A stretch of 64,000 nucleotides of DNA from contig DATLXU010000114.1 of the NCBI GenBank assembly GCA_035575515.1, positions 77,584 to 141,583 of the forward strand, written 5' to 3'. The notes beneath the pieces are model-generated. The model saw only the letters and a list, made by a program, of their open reading frames with translations. It had not been told where the DNA came from and did no database searches. How positions within the stretch are numbered: the stretch's first letter is position 1; every line of letters begins with the position of its first letter. The stretch is from DATLXU01 sp035575515. GTDB taxonomy: Bacteria; Acidobacteriota; Blastocatellia; UBA7656. Of the stretch, positions 15,934-25,953 are shown in pieces. The translations under genes were made by a program, and so were the position numbers.

Positions 15934-17160
15934 TCAATTATTGATGCTAAGGTCAACAACAATCGGGTCGTGGTCAGAAAGCGGCGCGCCTGCGTGCGCG
16001 AGTCCATGAATGGTTTGAGGATCGACACTCGCCGCGCCCGTTGCTCTGTCAATCAACTCGCCCGCTTTGAGCGCGCGCAGCCCGCGCGCCGCAAACCAGT
16101 CCAGCCGAAACTCAAGCAGCAGCCCCTGCGGCGGAACGCGCCGCTTCACCCACCATTTGATTAAGCCGGGCACTCGCTTTGAATCATCCAGATTTGACAC
16201 AATGCCGCGACTCGTCGCGCTATGGTCGTTGAGCGCATCAACTTCATAGCCGAACTGCGCGAGACAACTGAGCACCGGTTCTTTGCTTTGCGGATTGAGC
16301 AAACGGCGCGAGATGTTCTGTTGACCGCTGCTGAGAATCAACAGCGTGTTTCTCGTTGAGCGCAGCTTTCCGCCGCGCGCAAAAGTGTGAGTGTTGAAAT
16401 CGCCGCCGACTATAACAGCTTGGCCCGCGCTGCTTTGCCTATTTGAATTGACGCGCGCTTCAGCGGCTTCGAGCAACGCGCGCATCTGCTTGGCTCGGCA
16501 GCGCGGCGTATTCACCACGTCGAGGTGTGCGGTGACGGCAAGAAGTTTTTTGCCTGCAAGCTCAACATCAATGAGAATGCCCGCGCGCCCGCCCAATCGC
16601 TTTTCATCGCTTTCAAAATTGTTCTCACATCGCGGCAGGCGAACAATCTGCGGATTGAAGATCGGATAACGAGTCAGAATCGCGTTGCCGTGCAAAGCGG
16701 CGGTGTTTTCGCCCGGCAGATGAAGCTCGTCGCCCGTGCCCTTTGTGAACTCCAAGTATTCGACTCCATAGACAGCGTGCGCCTCAAGCGCGCGGCTCAA
16801 CTCAAGCGCGACGTTGCAATTGCCAGAGCGAACCATCCCACAGTCAAGCTCGTTCAACAGCAGCAAGTCTGCGTAACGAAGCAGCGGGTGAGAGTTGAGA
16901 GCTTCGATTATCCCTTCAAGCCGCGCGCCGCGCTCGATGTTCCATTCAACAACTCGCAGGAAGGATTTCAATCGCGGTCGCGCGTCAGTTGAGCGATAAA
17001 CTTTCGGCTCGTTCAGCAACCGCTTCAATTCCGCTTCGCGCGCGCGATAAGCGTCCGAGCGGCGAAGCTCAGCAAAAGTGGCGAAGCGGCCAAGCTCGCG
17101 CGTCAAGTGTTGATTGCTTCTCGTGGTGCACTGTGCAGTCTGTTCGTGAGTCGCTTCCAT
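15934..17160 (-). CDS. Endonuclease/exonuclease/phosphatase-family protein
   Basis: A 408-residue EEP-superfamily hydrolase (the fold of DNase I, sphingomyelinase and inositol phosphatases). Motifs in order: VVEWNIERG (metal/active-site Asn), LLLNELDCG (metal-binding Glu), VIVGGDFNTHTF (catalytic Asp/Asn) and LSDHDPIVVDL (final Asp-His). No signal peptide is visible. The substrate may be nucleic acid, phospholipid or a phosphosugar; sequence alone does not decide. The ATG at 17160 is used; a TTG at 17172 is an alternative. It lies 73 bp upstream of the response-regulator gene. Confidence 0.85.
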   Translation of the reverse strand: MEATHEQTAQCTTRSNQHLTRELGRFATFAELRRSDAYRAREAELKRLLNEPKVYRSTDARPRLKSFLRVVEWNIERGARLEGIIEALNSHPLLRYADLLLLNELDCGMVRSGNCNVALELSRALEAHAVYGVEYLEFTKGTGDELHLPGENTAALHGNAILTRYPIFNPQIVRLPRCENNFESDEKRLGGRAGILIDVELAGKKLLAVTAHLDVVNTPRCRAKQMRALLEAAEARVNSNRQSSAGQAVIVGGDFNTHTFARGGKLRSTRNTLLILSSGQQNISRRLLNPQSKEPVLSCLAQFGYEVDALNDHSATSRGIVSNLDDSKRVPGLIKWWVKRRVPPQGLLLEFRLDWFAARGLRALKAGELIDRATGAASVDPQTIHGLAHAGAPLSDHDPIVVDLSINN

Positions 17161-17533
17161 AATGCTCGTCAAAGTGAAAAGCTATCACGAGCGCTAAGCG
17201 GCTGACCATTGAATCCCTTCGTGTATTTACTCTGCGTATGCGTATCCTCGCTCGCGGGTACTATTTCAACAATTGTTGCCACATTGCGTTTCCTTTGCGC
17301 ATGCGAACTGCGCTCTCAGCCTGGGCTATCAGTTATGGCGCTGAGTTCAATTCACTCTAAAGCGCAATCTTAGTTCCCCATTCGCGTATGACAAAACGCA
17401 GGATAGTTGCCTCCCATCAGGATATTGCAATTGATGAGAAAGTCGCTAATATCTTGGCACGTCCGTTGATATGAAGTAGGCAGGCAGGGCCTACCAGCCT
17501 CAGGTTGCCGTGTAATGTGGAGACTAGTGGTAG
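17161..17533. other. Divergent intergenic region, no gene seen
   Basis: This 373-bp gap lies between the divergent EEP hydrolase and hybrid-kinase genes. It is somewhat AT-richer than its surroundings. No RNA gene, convincing ORF or clear repeat was recognised; promoters for both genes are expected here. Confidence 0.4.
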
Positions 17534-19405
17534 ATGGCAGAACCTTTCGACGATAGTTCAACGATAAGTGTGTCCGATGCAAATGAGCGAATCGAGCAGG
17601 CACGCCGCGAAGCTGAGCAGCGAGCCTCAGCCGAGTACGAGCGGCTATTAGACAGGCTGGCAAGTCTCGCGCAGGCAATAGGCGCGGCTCGCGATCTCAA
17701 GACCATTTATCGCGCGCTCTACGACTTCACGAGAGCTTCCACGCCTTGTCACGGCATCTCTGTTTTTCTGGTCGAGCGCGGCTATCGAACAGCGGTTTAC
17801 GTCGGTTGCGATGGCAAGGACGTTGACCTCGCGGATGTTCCTTCGATTGAGATACGAGGCTCAGGCCCGCACACGACCGCGCTGATTACCAATAAAATCG
17901 TCATCCTCAACGACTATCACGCCGCGATAGAAGACGGGGAATTCGTTCCGATAGGCTTCGAGGTGAATCCGGTTATGCCACGGTCTTTGCTCATCGCTCC
18001 GATGTCTGTTATGGGCCGGGTCATCGGCTCGTTCGAGACACAAAGCCCTGAGTCGGGCGCGTTCAATCAAACGCACGAGTCCAGTATGCGAATGGCGGCG
18101 GCTCTCGCGGCGGTCGCCATTGAGAATGTGCGATTATTCGAACGCGAGCGCCAGAGCGAGGGGCAGCTTCGCCAGTCGCAAAAAATGGAAGCGGTCGGGC
18201 AACTCGCCGGAGGCATCGCGCATGATTTCAACAACCTGCTCACGGCAATCATAGGCTACAGCCAGCTGGTTTATGAGCATCTTGCTGCGGATGATCCAAT
18301 ACGCCGCGAAGTCGAAGAGATTCAAAAAGCCGGGGAGCGTGCTGCGTCGCTGACGAGCCAGTTGCTTGCCTTCAGCCGCAGGCAGGTGCTTCAGCCGAAA
18401 GTTCTGGATTTGAACGCAATCGTCTCAGATATGCAGAGTATGCTTGGACGGCTCATCGGCGAAGACATTGAATTGATAACGTTTTTTGATCCTGAGCTTG
18501 GCCGTGTGAAAGCCGACCCCGTCCAGATCGAGCAGGCGCTGATGAACCTTGCCGGTAACGCTCGCGACGCGATGCCGCAGGGAGGCAAGCTCGTGATTCA
18601 AACAGCAAACGTCCGTCTCGATGAATCACATGTTGGCGTGCGGGCCGCAAGCATTAAGCCCGGCCAGTATGTGATGCTATCGGTCACAGACACGGGCTGC
18701 GGCATGGACAAAGAGACGCTGTCGCACATCTTCGAGCCGTTCTACACCACCAAAGAGCATGGAAAGGGAACCGGCCTTGGGCTTTCGATGGTTTATGGAA
18801 TTGTCAGTCAAAGCGGAGGCGACATTTCAGTTGAAAGCGAGCCGGGCAAGGGAGCGACTTTCAAAATATACCTGCCGCAGATTGAGACTGCTGCGGGTGA
18901 ATTGAAAGCAAAACAAGAGAGCGCGCGCGAGGTTCGTCTGTCGGAGACCATCCTGCTCGTCGAAGATGAAGCGGTTGTGCGAAAGCTCGTTCGCGAAGTG
19001 CTGGAGATGAATGGCTACAATGTGCTTGAGGCTATTAATGGTCACGAAGCCCTTGCGATATGCCAGAGTCATCCGGGCCTGATTCATCTATTGTTGACCG
19101 ACGTGGTGATGCCGCAGATGAGCGGGCGCGAGCTTGCCGAGCGATTCAACGCGCTGCGTTCAGAGACGAAGGTGCTTTATATGTCAGGCTACACGGATGA
19201 CGCGATAGTTCATCGCGGAGTAGGCGGCGCGAAGATAGCATTCATTCAAAAACCGTTTACGCCCGATTCACTCGCCGCCAAAGTGCGCGAAGTGCTTGAC
19301 CAGTCTCGAAAACACGACGCGCCTGATGAATCGGATTCGGCAGGCGCAAACCTTTCGGATGAAGCCGATCTCTCTGATTCAGAAGATTCATCTGAATCTG
19401 GTTAA
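17534..19405 (+). CDS. GAF-domain hybrid sensor histidine kinase / receiver
   Basis: A 623-residue soluble hybrid kinase. A short coiled segment (residues 10-50) precedes a GAF domain (about 55-205). The H-box is GGIAHDFNNLLTAIIGYSQL with phospho-acceptor H230. ATP-binding motifs follow: NLAGNARDAMPQGG (N box), DTGCGMDKE (G1), FEPFYTTKEHGKGTGLGLSMVYG (F and G2). The C-terminal receiver has D523 in LLLTDVVMPQMSG and ends with an acidic serine-rich tail. AHDFNNLL-type kinases are usually cytosolic sensors. Its output partner is not adjacent; the CheY-like protein encoded at 15498-15860 is a possible relay partner. No clear Shine-Dalgarno sequence precedes the ATG. Confidence 0.92.
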   Translation: MAEPFDDSSTISVSDANERIEQARREAEQRASAEYERLLDRLASLAQAIGAARDLKTIYRALYDFTRASTPCHGISVFLVERGYRTAVYVGCDGKDVDLADVPSIEIRGSGPHTTALITNKIVILNDYHAAIEDGEFVPIGFEVNPVMPRSLLIAPMSVMGRVIGSFETQSPESGAFNQTHESSMRMAAALAAVAIENVRLFERERQSEGQLRQSQKMEAVGQLAGGIAHDFNNLLTAIIGYSQLVYEHLAADDPIRREVEEIQKAGERAASLTSQLLAFSRRQVLQPKVLDLNAIVSDMQSMLGRLIGEDIELITFFDPELGRVKADPVQIEQALMNLAGNARDAMPQGGKLVIQTANVRLDESHVGVRAASIKPGQYVMLSVTDTGCGMDKETLSHIFEPFYTTKEHGKGTGLGLSMVYGIVSQSGGDISVESEPGKGATFKIYLPQIETAAGELKAKQESAREVRLSETILLVEDEAVVRKLVREVLEMNGYNVLEAINGHEALAICQSHPGLIHLLLTDVVMPQMSGRELAERFNALRSETKVLYMSGYTDDAIVHRGVGGAKIAFIQKPFTPDSLAAKVREVLDQSRKHDAPDESDSAGANLSDEADLSDSEDSSESG

Positions 19406-19472
19406 TTGATGATGCGCGGACGCCGCGCTTCAAAGGCTGCTGATCTCACCACAATCGCAATCCGCTATAATC

Positions 19473-19568
19473 GCAGAGCGCGCAGGGTACACGCAGAGGT
19501 TTCGAGAGCGTTTGATTCATGCCTCTGCGATACTCTGCGTAACCCTGCGTGTACCCTGCGCGCTCTGC
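19473..19568. repeat. 24-bp perfect inverted repeat between convergent genes
   Basis: The arms at 19473-19496 and 19545-19568 are exact reverse complements, and the loop contains further copies of CTCTGCG-type words. It separates the convergent ends of the hybrid kinase and alpha-2-macroglobulin genes and can act as a bidirectional transcription barrier. The words match the dispersed CGCAGAG-type repeats also found near 7710. Confidence 0.8.
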
Positions 19569-19593
19569 AGTTAAAAACGTTCGTCTTTTTCTG

Positions 19594-22500
19594 CTACTCA
19601 ACAATAACGCGGTCAGTCGCGCCGCGCCCGAAAGTCTCCGGATGGTACATCTCTTCTGCCTTCGGCGGCGGCACGACGAAGACGCCGGGCGTGGTCGCCC
19701 GCGCAACATACGAATAAGTGTGCACGCCTTCCCACACCAACGACGCGAACGCTTCGACGCGCTCATCTCTCATGTTCTGATGCTCGAACCAAGGCCGCAT
19801 CCACCACCATTCGCTATGCGCCTGCGGCCCTTTCGGGTCTTGTGGGATGCTGCCCGTCACGGCAAGCGCAGGGTTCATCGCCTCAAGCCCCGCCGGAATC
19901 GGATCAACCAGCGCAACGTGATAGCGACGCGACTGCGCAACCATCGTTAGCTTCACCCTGACACGCGCGCCTGCTTTGATGCGCCACGTTCCGTCCGCAT
20001 CGCGCCGCACATCTTCGGGTTTGTCAATCGCTTCATAGACGCGCTCTACGGTGAAGCCGTGATCAGATGGATTCAACTTCAAGCTCGCAGGCGCGTACTT
20101 GATCCCGACTCGATAGTACAACCGGCCCGCGCCTTCTTTTGCGAGAATCAAATTCTGCGCGCCGCTCGATTCATTCAAGACGCGCATCGGCACATTGACA
20201 TTGAAGCGGTCAGTCGTGCGCCCGCGAAACTCGTGCCCGCCCGCGTAAGCATCGCCCAGCCACGCGCGCGCTACGAAGTTCGGCGTGACCTTCTCGTAGG
20301 TCGCAAAGTACTTGTCGAGCGCAAGAAGCACGAAGGCGTTCTCCTGCGTGTTCTCCCACCGGCCCGCTTTGCGATGCGCGAGCAAGCCGCGCACGACCTT
20401 CGGGATTAAATCATTCGCCGGTTGATCTTTGATTAACGCTTCGAGAATGACTCCATCGGCGCGGCGATTGGAATGCAACAGCAGATAATTGGCGTCGCCG
20501 TATGAAGTCACGAAATGGGCCGTGGCAGCCTCTTCTGTGGCTCGGTTGTTCAGGTGCTTGCGAATCGCGGCAATCTCCGATTGCGATGCCGGGTCGCCTG
20601 ACAGAACAGAAAGCAACCATCCTACAGCTTCAAGCGACAGCCCATTCAATCCCGCTTCTCCAATCAAGCGGCGAGCCTTCGCCGTGTCTTTATCGCCCAT
20701 CAGATTGCGAACATAGAGCGCGTAAGCCACCAGCGCGCGGCGAGCTTCAACCGGATAGTAATAAGGAATGTGCTGCTCGATTTCGCGCAGGTAACTCTTC
20801 GAGCGGTCGAGCATCGCGGCGGGAACCTCGAAGCCTTTTTCTTTCGCTCGCTCAAGCGCGTGCGCTGCGTGAATGCTTATGTAAGGCCACGCCTCGTCGT
20901 CGCGCCGCCAGAAGCCGAACCCGCCATCGTCGTTTTGCATGCTTTGCAATCGCTTCACGTCGCGCGCGACGGCGGCGATTAGCTCTTTCGGCTCAGGCAG
21001 TCCCTTAGCTTTGAACGCCGCAAGCACATCGCGCAGCGAGGCGACGGCAAGCACGCGCGATGAGAGTTGCTCGGCGCACTCGAACGGGTAGGCGACGAGA
21101 TATAGAACCGCGTCGGTCAGCGATTGAAGCTCGGTTGACGAGGTTGTTATCTCAAGCCCACCGAATTGCTTGATCGCATCAGACGGCGCTTTCACGGGTT
21201 GAATGATTGCGCCCGAATCTATCTCGCCGTAAGTCGCAAAGGCTTCCGTCGTCGCGGGAGTCCACACGGGCAATTCAATCTCGGCAGCGTCGGCGCAGTG
21301 GCCCGACACGGCGGCGATTTGAAAACGAGCCGTGCCCGCTCGCGCGGCTGAAACGGGGAAGCGCACTTCGACGCGGTCATTGGCTGGAACTGTCACGCGA
21401 CGGCCCGCGCCTTCCGTCAGTTCTGCGTTCGTTGCGCGAACCGCTACATCAACTTCCATCGGCGCGTCGGTCTGGTTTTGAACGATGACGGGGAGTTCAA
21501 CCTTGTCGCCGAAGTTGAGGAATCGCGGAGCCGAAGGTCGAGCCATCAGCGGCAATCGCGCCGTGATAGTAGATTCGCCGCCGCCGAATTGTTTTCCGCC
21601 CGCGACCGCAACGGCCATGATTCGATAGCGCGTGAGATTGTCGGGCAGCTTGACTTTGACGCTCGCGCGCCCGTTTGCATCCGTCGGCACGGCAGGCGCA
21701 AAGACCGCAAGCGCGTTGAAGTTTTCGCGCATGCGAATTGGCTCCGGCTCGTCATCGCCGCCGCCGTTTTTCGCTTTGCGCGCTCTTGCCATTCGCTCTG
21801 GCGCCGCAGGCGGCGCTGCGGCTGTTACGTTCACCGTCTCTGTTGCGGCTCCGGGCTGCAACTTAGCCAACGACTGTAGCCGCTCAAACTCTCTGCCATT
21901 CACAGGCAAATTGTTTACGAGCAAATCCTGCGGATTAGCGAGCAGTACATTCGCCCGCAGGTGATGATCGCTTGCGTCCGAGCCGCGCTGCGAATAGAAC
22001 GTCGAAATCGGATCGCCTATTCGATAACCCGTCAGCGCGAGCACCGATTCATCAACCACTACAATGGCAAGCTCGCTGCCCGCGACCGCGTTGCCCGCCG
22101 AGTCTCGCACTTCAACATCAACCGTTGTCTCGCCGCCCGGATCGAGCGCCTTCACGCGCGGCGCGGCTGTGACCGCGAGCTTTCTTGCAATCGGCGGCAC
22201 TTGAAGATTCAACGAGCCGCTTGCGAACGCGGGCCGCTTAGGCAATTTATCAACCGGCTTGCCTTCGTTGTCCGTGCGCGCGGCTGCGCCTACAAGGTCA
22301 ACCTGAACGTAAACGTTAGGCGTATAGCCTTCCTGAATCGGAATCCGCAGAGTGTGCGACGCTTCGTTCATCGTAAACCTTTCGGCGCTCACTATCCCAG
22401 AACGCCTCAGCGTCACAACGCCTTCAGCCGGATAGAAAGGCGATTGAATTAAAATCTCAGCCGTGTCGCCCGCGCGATACTCTTTGCGGTCGGGAATCAA

Positions 22501-25500
22501 CTGAGCCTCTTCCATCTCAACGTCGCGCTTCGGAATCACCTTGCCGCCCGCAACCCAGAGCGTCATCTCGCTTTCGTTCTTTCGCGCGCGGTCGTCTTCA
22601 ACGTCAGCCGTCACGCGATACATCCCGCCTTCTTTAGTCTCAAAGCGACACTCGACAGGGTTCATCGAAGATTGCACGGTGCATTCCTGCGGGTTCTTCT
22701 CCTGCTGTTTCCATTCGCCTTTTTCATAAACCCAATCCATCAACACGGCGCGCATCCTTATAGCGCGGCCCGCGATTAATTTGCCGTCGAGGTCTGAGAC
22801 GATTGATTGAACAACGAGTGGCTCGCCTTTTTGAACGAAGGTGCGCGGGCTGCGAATGCCGACATACAGATCAGCCGGATGCACAAGCAGGCTCGTCGTC
22901 GCGGTCCACGACTGGCGATTCACATCCATCACGCTCGCTTCGGCTGTCACGTTCGACGGCTGTGGCGGATTGACCGACGCAAACTCCATGCGCACGGTGT
23001 GCTTGCCCGCGCCGTCTGTTCGGCCAGTGAACGTTTCGACTTTCTGCGGCGTGTAAGGGTTATATTCAATCCACCATGGAATCCATTTGCCGAAGATGAA
23101 ATCGTCGCGGTTCGGCGGCGTGAATCGCGCTTGCGATGTCATCACGCGCCAGCTCACCGGAGCGTTTTGCAGCCCGCCGCCCGCGTAATAACTCGCGCTG
23201 ACGGTTGCCGTCGCGCTCGCGCCTACGAAGTGCGGCCCTTCCGAAGCCTGCGTTGAGACTTCAAACTCAGGCCGGCGGAATTCCTGCACCTGAAATTGAT
23301 GTTCGTACTGCTGGCCTGCGATTACCGTTGCGGCTTTGGTTTCAAATTGAAGCGAAGCCGCTCCCAGATTCATGGTCGCGGGCAGTTTGAACGCAGTGTC
23401 GAATCCGCCGAGCGCATTGACGCGCGCCGTGCCTTTCAGCACATCATTGCCGCGCGAATCTTTCACCGTGTAAGAAATGTTCGCCGCTGCGCCGTCGAGC
23501 GCACTGACATCGCCTCCCTTGCCGCCGCCGACGCGGCGAAGCCATCCTTTGATGTGAACCTCTTCGCCCGGACGATACATCTTGCGGTCGTCGAAGACGA
23601 ACCATCGAAGCTGCTCGCCCGGCTCGCGTCTCACCCATCCGCCGGTGTCGTCCCACCAGTAAGTTTTTTCGGGCAGTATCGCCGTGTCTTTTCCTTTTCG
23701 CGCGACAAGAAGTTGAGCGCCGCGCGCGCTGCCCTTCAAAGCCATGCGAGCGATGCCGTTGGCCTGCGTAGTCGCCGTCGTCTGGGTGATTGATTGTTGC
23801 GCGCCGGAAACCGCGATTGACATATCAACGCCTTCGAGCGGCTTGCCGTCTTTGAGCGACGTCGCCCATCCGATTAAATCTGTCTGGTCAACAAAGGCAT
23901 CAAGCCCGATTTGTGTGGCCTGCACCCACGCGATTACTCCTTCGCGATAGCGATTCGTTTTAACGGTCGGCTCTACGACGACGATCACCTGTCCGAATCC
24001 GCCGTCGAGCGCGGGGCTTAGATCAATTCGCGTCTCGACCATCTCGTCGGGCTGCGATTTCACATCAATCGTTTTTGAAACGACGAGGCGGCCCGGCAGC
24101 GGTTGTCTATTTTGATAATCGCGCATGTAAGCCGCGAACTGCGACCAGTGCTCAGGGCCTACGCGGTAGAGCCGCAGGTTCAGGTTCGTGTGATTGACGC
24201 TGTAGACAGAAAATCGTGGCTGCGCGTTTGGATCGAGCACGACGAACTGCTTGCCCGACGAGTTGAGAAAGGCAGGCGCAGCGCCTACGTTGAAGACAAT
24301 CGGACGGGTGTCGCCGAGCGTCTGCCCGAACTGGTCGCGCAGGTCGGAGGCAAGCGTCACGCGGTAGCTCGTGCGCCCGCGCTTTGCTCCAGTGATTGAA
24401 AGCGTGTTGCTGTAAAGCGAGGTCTTCAGGGTTACGGGCTGAGGCGGCTTGCCCTGCGCGATCTCTTCGATGCGAACTTGAGTTTGATCGAAGGCTTCCG
24501 CGTCAATCGGGTTGCTGAATGTGATGTTCCAGAAATCGAATGGCGAGCAGTTGTTTTGCCAGCCGCAACGATGCTCGATCACGCGAAGCGGGCCGTAGGT
24601 GCGGAAAGAATAATTCTGCGCGGCTGTGGTCGCAAGCGGCCCTTCGGCAGACGGCGTGCCCGGCCCAATGGCTACGGTGACGGTTGAATCGGCAGGCAGC
24701 GGCAGTTGCGAATCAGAGTTGCTTGACGGGACGACACGGAACACGAGCCAGCGATCTTTTTCAGCGCGAGCGGCGAGGTTGCTAATGGTCTCGTCGGCTT
24801 CAATCTCTTCTTTAGTTGCGAGTCGCGCCCGCCATTCCCGCTTTCCCGATTGCAATCGTATCGTGTCAACGACATCGGCGGGATTGATTCGCTGATCGAA
24901 TGCGACGAACATCAAAGGGTCGCGCGTGGTCGGTCCGTTCTCAGGAAAGAATCTCTCGACTTTCGGCGGCGGAGTTGTGAACCGCCAACTCTTCGTTGCC
25001 GCCAAACTGGCTCCTGTAGCCGATTTCGTGCCGGCAGCTATTTCAGCCGTATAAGCCGTCGCCATTGGAAAACGCACATCAGGTTCAAACAGCAATGTTT
25101 TCGTGCCGACCCATCGCCAGTGGCCCGGAGGTTCCGGCGTGAGCTTTACGGGCACGCCTTCTTTGATTGTGTCATCGTGCGAAGTGACGGCGACCATCGG
25201 CTCTGAAAACGTGACGCTCAATCCTGGAGCAATCGGAACATCGCCTTCGGGCGAGTAGCGCAGCACTTCAAAGGTCGCGCTTGCGGTCTTGTCCGGCGCG
25301 TCCTGTTTTTCTGCCGGCGGAAACGACGCGGCGATGGTCTTGCCCGCGCGCGGCGGCGGGAGTGAGCGGTCGCGAATCGCAAAGTCTGTCTCGTCGGCTG
25401 GCTCTGACTTAATCGGCTGAAGCCGCTTCAATACCTGTTGCGCCTCGTCGTCTGAAATCTTCGCTGCGGGCGCGGGCTGCGCTGTTGGTTGACTGGCATT

Positions 25501-25674
25501 GTCGGGCGCGCCTTCGCTTAATTTGAGTTCCAACCCTTTTTTCATATCCCCCGTTTGCGCGCCTGACGAGCGGGCGCGTCTTGTCTGAGCGGTTGTTGTT
25601 TGAATAAAAAAGAAGCCTGACAGTTGAAGAAAAACAAGCAGCGCGCATAAAGCGCCTCTCAAGCGCGATTTCAT
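19594..25674 (-). CDS. Bacterial alpha-2-macroglobulin with thioester motif
   Basis: A 2026-residue exported protein, starting at the ATG at 25674 where AGGAG is well placed. The signal peptide covers roughly residues 1-30 and has no lipobox Cys, unlike many bacterial macroglobulins that are lipoproteins. Macroglobulin-like beta domains occupy the N-terminal part (for example RWFVFDDRKMYRPGEEVHIKG), followed by an A2M family segment (ALAVFAPAVPTDANGRASV) and the thioester site CAEQ at 1533-1536 (YPFECAEQLSSR). The alpha/alpha-toroid thioester domain follows (MQNDDGGFGFW). The family traps proteases by covalent capture, protecting the periplasm. Penicillin-binding protein 1C, its common partner, is not adjacent. 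The divergent neighbour is an M28 peptidase. Confidence 0.93.
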   Translation of the reverse strand: MKSRLRGALCALLVFLQLSGFFFIQTTTAQTRRARSSGAQTGDMKKGLELKLSEGAPDNASQPTAQPAPAAKISDDEAQQVLKRLQPIKSEPADETDFAIRDRSLPPPRAGKTIAASFPPAEKQDAPDKTASATFEVLRYSPEGDVPIAPGLSVTFSEPMVAVTSHDDTIKEGVPVKLTPEPPGHWRWVGTKTLLFEPDVRFPMATAYTAEIAAGTKSATGASLAATKSWRFTTPPPKVERFFPENGPTTRDPLMFVAFDQRINPADVVDTIRLQSGKREWRARLATKEEIEADETISNLAARAEKDRWLVFRVVPSSNSDSQLPLPADSTVTVAIGPGTPSAEGPLATTAAQNYSFRTYGPLRVIEHRCGWQNNCSPFDFWNITFSNPIDAEAFDQTQVRIEEIAQGKPPQPVTLKTSLYSNTLSITGAKRGRTSYRVTLASDLRDQFGQTLGDTRPIVFNVGAAPAFLNSSGKQFVVLDPNAQPRFSVYSVNHTNLNLRLYRVGPEHWSQFAAYMRDYQNRQPLPGRLVVSKTIDVKSQPDEMVETRIDLSPALDGGFGQVIVVVEPTVKTNRYREGVIAWVQATQIGLDAFVDQTDLIGWATSLKDGKPLEGVDMSIAVSGAQQSITQTTATTQANGIARMALKGSARGAQLLVARKGKDTAILPEKTYWWDDTGGWVRREPGEQLRWFVFDDRKMYRPGEEVHIKGWLRRVGGGKGGDVSALDGAAANISYTVKDSRGNDVLKGTARVNALGGFDTAFKLPATMNLGAASLQFETKAATVIAGQQYEHQFQVQEFRRPEFEVSTQASEGPHFVGASATATVSASYYAGGGLQNAPVSWRVMTSQARFTPPNRDDFIFGKWIPWWIEYNPYTPQKVETFTGRTDGAGKHTVRMEFASVNPPQPSNVTAEASVMDVNRQSWTATTSLLVHPADLYVGIRSPRTFVQKGEPLVVQSIVSDLDGKLIAGRAIRMRAVLMDWVYEKGEWKQQEKNPQECTVQSSMNPVECRFETKEGGMYRVTADVEDDRARKNESEMTLWVAGGKVIPKRDVEMEEAQLIPDRKEYRAGDTAEILIQSPFYPAEGVVTLRRSGIVSAERFTMNEASHTLRIPIQEGYTPNVYVQVDLVGAAARTDNEGKPVDKLPKRPAFASGSLNLQVPPIARKLAVTAAPRVKALDPGGETTVDVEVRDSAGNAVAGSELAIVVVDESVLALTGYRIGDPISTFYSQRGSDASDHHLRANVLLANPQDLLVNNLPVNGREFERLQSLAKLQPGAATETVNVTAAAPPAAPERMARARKAKNGGGDDEPEPIRMRENFNALAVFAPAVPTDANGRASVKVKLPDNLTRYRIMAVAVAGGKQFGGGESTITARLPLMARPSAPRFLNFGDKVELPVIVQNQTDAPMEVDVAVRATNAELTEGAGRRVTVPANDRVEVRFPVSAARAGTARFQIAAVSGHCADAAEIELPVWTPATTEAFATYGEIDSGAIIQPVKAPSDAIKQFGGLEITTSSTELQSLTDAVLYLVAYPFECAEQLSSRVLAVASLRDVLAAFKAKGLPEPKELIAAVARDVKRLQSMQNDDGGFGFWRRDDEAWPYISIHAAHALERAKEKGFEVPAAMLDRSKSYLREIEQHIPYYYPVEARRALVAYALYVRNLMGDKDTAKARRLIGEAGLNGLSLEAVGWLLSVLSGDPASQSEIAAIRKHLNNRATEEAATAHFVTSYGDANYLLLHSNRRADGVILEALIKDQPANDLIPKVVRGLLAHRKAGRWENTQENAFVLLALDKYFATYEKVTPNFVARAWLGDAYAGGHEFRGRTTDRFNVNVPMRVLNESSGAQNLILAKEGAGRLYYRVGIKYAPASLKLNPSDHGFTVERVYEAIDKPEDVRRDADGTWRIKAGARVRVKLTMVAQSRRYHVALVDPIPAGLEAMNPALAVTGSIPQDPKGPQAHSEWWWMRPWFEHQNMRDERVEAFASLVWEGVHTYSYVARATTPGVFVVPPPKAEEMYHPETFGRGATDRVIVE

Positions 25675-25869
25675 AAGATTGCTCCTCGTGTGATTTGAAA
25701 GCCAGGGCAGCGGCGCTTTCTGTCCAGACGCATTAAACCATGTTCCGACATTAGATTGAACCCACGGAGGCCCCCCTCGTTGCAATATTTCTTGTATCCG
25801 GCAGCCTCGCTTGTTCGTAATAAAGTTTCTGACTAAAAATCCAAACACGGAGACACGAAGATTTTCACG

Positions 25870-25922
25870 GAGGCGCGGAGAGATTTTTAACTCCGTGCCT
25901 GCGGTGAAATCCTCCGCGCCTC
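25870..25922. repeat. Inverted repeat in the M28 peptidase leader region
   Basis: GAGGCGCGGAG (25870-25880) pairs with CTCCGCGCCTC (25912-25922). The segment belongs to the CACGGAGACACGAAG-like dispersed word family. It lies 31 bp upstream of the M28 start codon and may fold in its 5' leader. Confidence 0.65.
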
Positions 25923-25953
25923 TCTGGTTATTCAAAACGATTAAGGAGAAATT